A program made the position numbers and the translations under genes. A stretch of 64,000 nt of DNA from Caenorhabditis elegans (taxonomy: Eukaryota; Nematoda; Chromadorea; Rhabditida; Rhabditidae): positions 6,878,501 to 6,942,500 of the forward strand of contig NC_003280.10 in NCBI RefSeq assembly GCF_000002985.6, read 5' to 3'. Each line of letters begins with the position of its first letter. The stretch's first letter is position 1. This document shows positions 59,801 to 64,000 of this stretch, one piece after another. The notes below the pieces were generated by a model that did no database searches, was not told the origin of the DNA, and worked only from the letters and a program-made list of their open reading frames with translations.

Positions 59801-62800
59801 CGCAGCCCGCTCCTTCCCCTTCCTACCGTTTAACCATATAAAACGCAAATTACGATTGTTTCTCAAAAATATTGTTTATTTATAAACTAAAAAAACAAAA
59901 ATTACCAAAAAAGTCACGAAATTTACAGAAAATCTGACTAATTGTGATGAAATTCCTAACAAAATCTGACAGAAAAAAAATCGAAAAATAAGTACAAAAT
60001 TCTAACAACGAAAATCTCAAAAATAACAACAAAAAAAGGTTGAAAAAATTTACGTCTATTAGCCAGTTGTTTTCGTCCCAGTGATCAGTGTGATGAAGTT
60101 TCCTTTTCCTTGCTCATGTTTTTGCGTTCAAACTGAAAATTATTGATTTTTGGAAATACAAATAGAAAATACGGTGCTTACAATTTTTGATCCACCTGTC
60201 GGGAGAAAACGTCTCCAAAATCAGCACTCAAAGACTTCGAGCTGACACTGAAGATGTGAAGGAGCTCTGGAGGAATTGTCTGAAAAATAAACTATTGTAG
60301 CTAAATCCGGGGATTTCACAACTTACAGTTTTCGGTTTCCTTTCTGGGTTTACGGGCTGGGGTTGACATATTTAGCTGAAAATATATATTTAGTTTCATA
60401 AAGACATGGAAACAAACATTAAAGTGCTTTTCGCAAGAAAAAAGACGGGTAAAGCAATTAAATTGGGAAAAAAAATTAAAAGAAAAGGTTGTCCGAGAGG
60501 AGTACGCAGCCATTGGCCTAGGGAACCCGCGCGTGGCTGAACGTTGGCTGCCTGCGTGGTATGTAGGCGTCGCCTGCGTGGTTTTGCAGCCACTGCCCAC
60601 AGCTGCCCACCGTTGAGTCGCCTGCGTGGTTTCTAGGCGTCACCTGCGTGCTTTTTGGTTGCCTGCGTGGTCTTGACGCGTTGCCTGAGTGGTGGGCAGT
60701 CACCTGCGTGGTTTGGAGCGGCGCCTGCGTGGTTCGATTTATCTGAGTCAGGATAATTGACGACAAAAAAACACAGATTGGCTCAACTTATCTGCACAAT
60801 ACAAATGCTAATTTTTCATTTGAAAGAACAACTTGTATTGTTTTTTTTCTTTTTCAAAAAAAAAAGATTGTCGCCACATAAATATGTTCGCTCCCTTCCT
60901 TTGTCCTGGATATGTTGTTGTTCCGCTTTGTCGCGTGCGCATATCGTTAATGAACATCTTCACGCATCGATTCACGGTCGGTAGTTACTCAAGAGAAGAA
61001 GAAGACGAAGATGGAAGAGGAAAAAGACAAGTGTGTCTAATTTCGTACTTTTGTCGCTTTTTCCTGGGCTGATGATTCGCTTCTTCTCCTTCTGTTGCCA
61101 CTCATCTACCCAAAAAGCGTGTACATCCGAAGACGATGAATTCATGTAGTGTGAAAAGGTGCTGAAAAGCCGGGAATTCTTGTTGGGGAATGAAGAATGA
61201 GCACTTTTTCAATGAATTTTTCTGGTTTGGTGTTTCAAATTCAGATTACGAATATCTTCAGATGCCTAATGTAATTAAATTATACTGTTAGAATATACAA
61301 TATTGCATCATTTTAATCAAATAGTCTAATTTTTTTTAAATCTACGTTTCCCCCTATTATAGTATATTTTATATTCGAATCAATACCGAGAAGGTGATCT
61401 TTTGTTCAGCTGTTATGGACAGTAAAAATGTGTATTTATTTTGAAGGGCAAGAGAAAGAGGCTGCCTGCTGAGAAAAGGAATCGTCACCTTCTTGACCCA
61501 TTGTTACCCTACCACTAGGGCGGCTGATGGTGGCAAAGAGTCCAATTACCACTGAATTAGCATAATTAGAACGCGTGGATTTATGTTTCTGGTTGATTGG
61601 CCAAATGGCTGGGAGTATGGTAATAATAGACGGAATCTTGTAAGAAAGTTGCAATTTATGATGCAATACGGACATTGGCAGATGTTTGTTAGCTGTAACC
61701 TTTTTTTGTTTTCATACTTGTTTGTTTGTTTGTTTGGTTCTAGAAGAAGGTTTTTGTGCCAATGTCCTTGATTCATAATTTGTTTACGACAGAAAAGTGG
61801 AACAAGTAAACTGCTCATAACTGATAAATTTTCTACCTTTTAATTAAACTAGTGGGCTCACTTTCGTTTCATCATGTTAATTTGCGTCAAAGATACTGTA
61901 CCCGGTCTCGACACGGCAAGTTTTGTCAAATTTCAAAAAATTGTGTGCCTTTAATGAGTACTGTAGTTTGAATTTTTGTTGATGCAGAATTTTCATTGAT
62001 TTACCATTGTTTTTTGATAAAAACACCTTTTTAAACATTTAAATTGACTGAAAATCTTTTTAAAACATCAACACAAAAACTGACAAATTACAGTACTCTT
62101 GAAAAGCGCATGCATTCTTGCATTTAACATTTTTCGCGTCCACTTATTTTTTGACAATCTTTCTCTCCCAACTCTCTTGTCCATCGCTCAATTTTCATAT
62201 TAATGTTTTTTACCCCCTAAAATTCAACTAATATGGTTTAATTTTCAGGCATATGATGTGGACTCTTCGCTCTCCAACTCTGGCATGTCTCGATCAGGTT
62301 ATGGAAGGGAAACCAACACAGGATATGATGGTGAGTGAATCCATTTGAATCGGTAAAAGTTGTGTGTATGCGACATACTCAGTGAGACACGGCGGAAGGA
62401 TACTGGTAATTGGTTTGGTTATGCTACATGTTGGCGGCTAGCAAGCTTTTGCTCAGCGACTGCTACTGGTGCACAATGGCAATTATTATTGTTATTATTG
62501 TGGTGGAGCCTACAAAATAGACGTCGTTGCTCATTGAACTTTTTTGACTTTTCAGTTTCTAAAGTCAGAAAATAGATATTTTTGAGATAGTTAATTCCAG
62601 GCTTTAAAGTAAACATGGAAAAGAGAAGGAAATTTAGATTTTTCTTACAGCAACTATGACCCCTCTCATTTACATCTTCACTTCTTGTTGGTGTGTGTGT
62701 GAGTGTGCGGCGTGTGTGTGTGTAGTGAGTGAGAATTTGTTTGAAACACATAAAATTTATACACACACAAATAGGACGGAAGAGGTCTTCTCGCCACACA

Positions 62801-64000
62801 TATATCGCTCACAGGAATAAGACTGAGTGGGAACGAAAAGAGACAAAACTAAAGAGAGAGTAGGGCAAGTATTATTTGTCTGTTTTGTGGATGAGAGGTG
62901 AGAAAAGTTTGACGAGGCGGAAGGAGGAGGCGGCGGTGACGGCCAAATAAATACCAAAAGATCTATCGAAAAACGGTTTGAAGGATCAATTTAGTCATTT
63001 CGAAGATCTCCCCTCGCCCACCCTGAAAATGTTTTCCCATTGGCTCAAGGAAGCTGCTCTTCGAACTTAAAAGAGCAACGTGTCTTCTTTTGATGATTTT
63101 GAAGTAGGCGACAAAGGCTCTACTTCTCAACATCTCTCAATATCTTTTCGTTTTCTCTTTCTTCTCTTTCTCACATACATACACACAACTCATTGTCGAT
63201 TCTATGCTCAATTATTCTAAATTAGGCATACGCTAGACTACACATTCGATTACACACGCTCGCTCACTCGCTACAAGATGTTTTTTTAGAATGGTAGATT
63301 TATGTTTAAAAAAGAGTCAATTTATAATAGGAACATGTTTGATAAAATCAACAGAGGGTAACAATTTAAATACGAAAAACTTCATAAAAATGAACGAAGA
63401 AAAATATTTGAAGAGCATTGATCAAGTTGGCTGAGACAAATTGTGACCTTCTTCCCCTGAAAAGTAGTTGATAATTGCTTTATGGCATCTCCATCTTTTA
63501 GTTTATTGTTGGTCGTTTGCCTTCTTTCTCTCTCTCACTGCTTCCTAATACCCTTTCCTCCGTCTTTGTTTGGGTGGTATTATATGGTTTTGTACGAAGC
63601 TCTTCCCTTTTTCCCCTCCCTCTTCTCATCGTTTCTCAGTGTCGGCGGAGCGCACCAACACCAAAAGTCATGATTTGAGAAGGACGTTCCCTAGAGAATT
63701 CAACAGAGTAGTCAACGGGGAAGAGCGAAAAAAATTTCAGATTGTGGTGTGTTTGTATGTGTCAGTTGAAGATGGCAAATCTAAGTCTGATTTGGATAAG
63801 ATTAGCCGCCAACATGTATAACGTCAAGCTAAGAAAGATCTAGAGGACATCTGTAATCCGGAGGGTTTTGGGAAAAAGTAGCAAATCCCCTGTACTTATC
63901 CGCACGAATATATTATGTGGAAAAAACGCGCTTCGCGGACATTTTAAAAGGCTCCGCCTCCTACAGTTGGGTCTCGTTAGGTGTTTGATGGCAACGCTGT
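50813..64000 (+). CDS. flcn-1: Folliculin homologue, 5' part (runs off the right edge)
   Basis: Eleven exons seen: 50813-50906, 52127-52206, 52257-52360, 52415-52499, 53115-53292, 53712-53778, 53827-53901, 53947-54079, 54514-54636, 55585-55655, 62249-62330, which encode the first 364 residues. The last donor at 62331 opens an intron that is still running at 64000. The start MQAVIALCHFCENHGPRVVM is the folliculin N-terminus. The zinc-like CSACSSF and a longin-type GYVIFGDTDNGFCFAYIFR with ARGFYRLFSLIVVSNDLTFL follow. The first DENN-type strands are in exons 9-11 (TLRSPTLACLDQV). Folliculin acts with FNIP on lysosomes in Rag/TOR and AMPK control. The 6.6 kb intron before exon 11 is far longer than the others. 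The symbol is from memory (F22D3.2). Confidence 0.93.
55360..55545. repeat. GGTCTCGACACG palindromic repeat in flcn-1 intron 9
   Basis: ACGGTACCCGGTCTCGACAC opens the element, followed by AAAGACTACAGTAATCC. The right side, CTACTGTAGTCTTGAACGGC, is the inverse of the latter. The same family occurs at 61890-62120. Confidence 0.65.
59640..60765. mobile_element. Foldback transposon with CCACGCAGGC sub-terminal arrays
   Basis: The left arm TCAGATAAATCGAACCACGC (from 59651) is matched by the inverse at the right end (to 60746), and the match continues through GGCGCCGCTCCAAACCACGC. Both ends carry many copies of CCACGCAGGC or its complement, spaced irregularly (59660-59785 and 60545-60735). Between the arms is a small gene-like unit on the minus strand. 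No transposase was seen. Confidence 0.85.
60085..60369 (-). pseudogene. Three-exon gene-like fragment inside the foldback element
   Basis: Exons 60327-60369, 60182-60279 and 60085-60132 are joined by two introns of 47 and 49 nt with good donors (GTAAGT, GTAAGC) and TTTTCAG acceptors. The phases add up (189 nt, 63 codons), starting MSTPARKPRKETEN and ending KEKETSSH. One in-frame TGA interrupts the middle exon. A different frame of the middle exon is fully open (TIPPELLHIFSVSSKSLSAD). It may be a captured host gene fragment or a decayed element gene. I do not recognise the protein. Confidence 0.5.
61890..62120. repeat. GGTCTCGACACG palindromic repeat, 3' part of the long flcn-1 intron
   Basis: GATACTGTACCCGGTCTCGA starts the left side, with CCTTTAATGAGTACTGTAGT further in. 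The right side, ATTACAGTACTCTTGAAAAG with GCGCATGC, is its inverse. The copy ends about 130 bp before exon 11. Confidence 0.65.
62331..64000. other. flcn-1 intron 11, incomplete
   Basis: Runs to the window edge without an acceptor that continues the frame. It contains GT/GTGTGC microsatellite at about 62690-62730, a CACACA tract at 62760, and pyrimidine-rich segments at 63110-63200 and 63490-63660. No gene is supported. Confidence 0.5.

Larger units (their letters stand above)
55656..62248. other. 6.6 kb flcn-1 intron with repeats
   Basis: No host gene is supported on either strand. 55700-58900 is less AT-rich than ordinary introns here and has many CTCTC runs and a GT microsatellite at about 58780-58800. 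The intron also contains repeats at 55360-55540 (just before exon 10), 59640-60765 and 61890-62120. An internal promoter or enhancer is plausible. Confidence 0.5.

Overview
The window reads as nematode nuclear DNA, almost certainly Caenorhabditis elegans or a very close relative. It is AT-rich, it has many 45-60 nt introns with the worm TTTTCAG acceptor, start codons sit just downstream of such acceptors (trans-splice style), and small palindromic repeats are scattered through it. Several proteins match C. elegans proteins I know (PMP-1/PMP-2, ASM-1 at 564 aa, CYN-10 at 161 aa). From memory this is chromosome II around cosmids C44B7, B0252 and F22D3. All gene models were built by hand from splice signals and reading phase, and every multi-exon model closes in frame.

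Layout. 1-19031 is a run of minus-strand genes: gamma-glutamylcyclotransferase, two tandem peroxisomal half-ABC transporters (pmp-1, pmp-2), acetyl-CoA hydrolase (acer-1), an ADAL-type deaminase and an ERMP1-type M28 metallopeptidase. A tRNA-Glu(UUC) lies at 19694-19765. On the plus strand follow hnRNP L (hrpl-1) and the proteasome assembly chaperone psmd-9. 24514-28766 is a minus-strand SLC22-type transporter whose first intron is mostly a 1.5 kb inverted repeat. 31584-34076 is acid sphingomyelinase asm-1, converging on the cyclophilin cyn-10 (34174-34862). A repeat-rich 2.8 kb gap leads to a small secreted basic peptide (37697-38410), a 79-aa single-pass membrane protein and a 252-aa unknown protein. 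41273-45073 is a receptor-like kinase that has lost two catalytic residues. 45753-47451 is a secreted cysteine-rich protein. From 50813 to the right edge is the 5' part of folliculin (flcn-1), with a 6.6 kb intron and an incomplete 3' end.

How the genes relate. Most are unrelated housekeeping genes packed together. Links by function are modest: pmp-1/pmp-2 and acer-1 all act on acyl-CoA metabolism, and asm-1, flcn-1 and the ERMP1-like peptidase are membrane or lysosome linked. No new multi-gene system stands out. The most notable signals are the degenerate kinase, a gene-conversion-like block between pmp-1 and pmp-2, a 45-nt in-frame intron beside an asm-1 metal motif, several large foldback elements, and a spliced gene-like fragment carried inside one of them.
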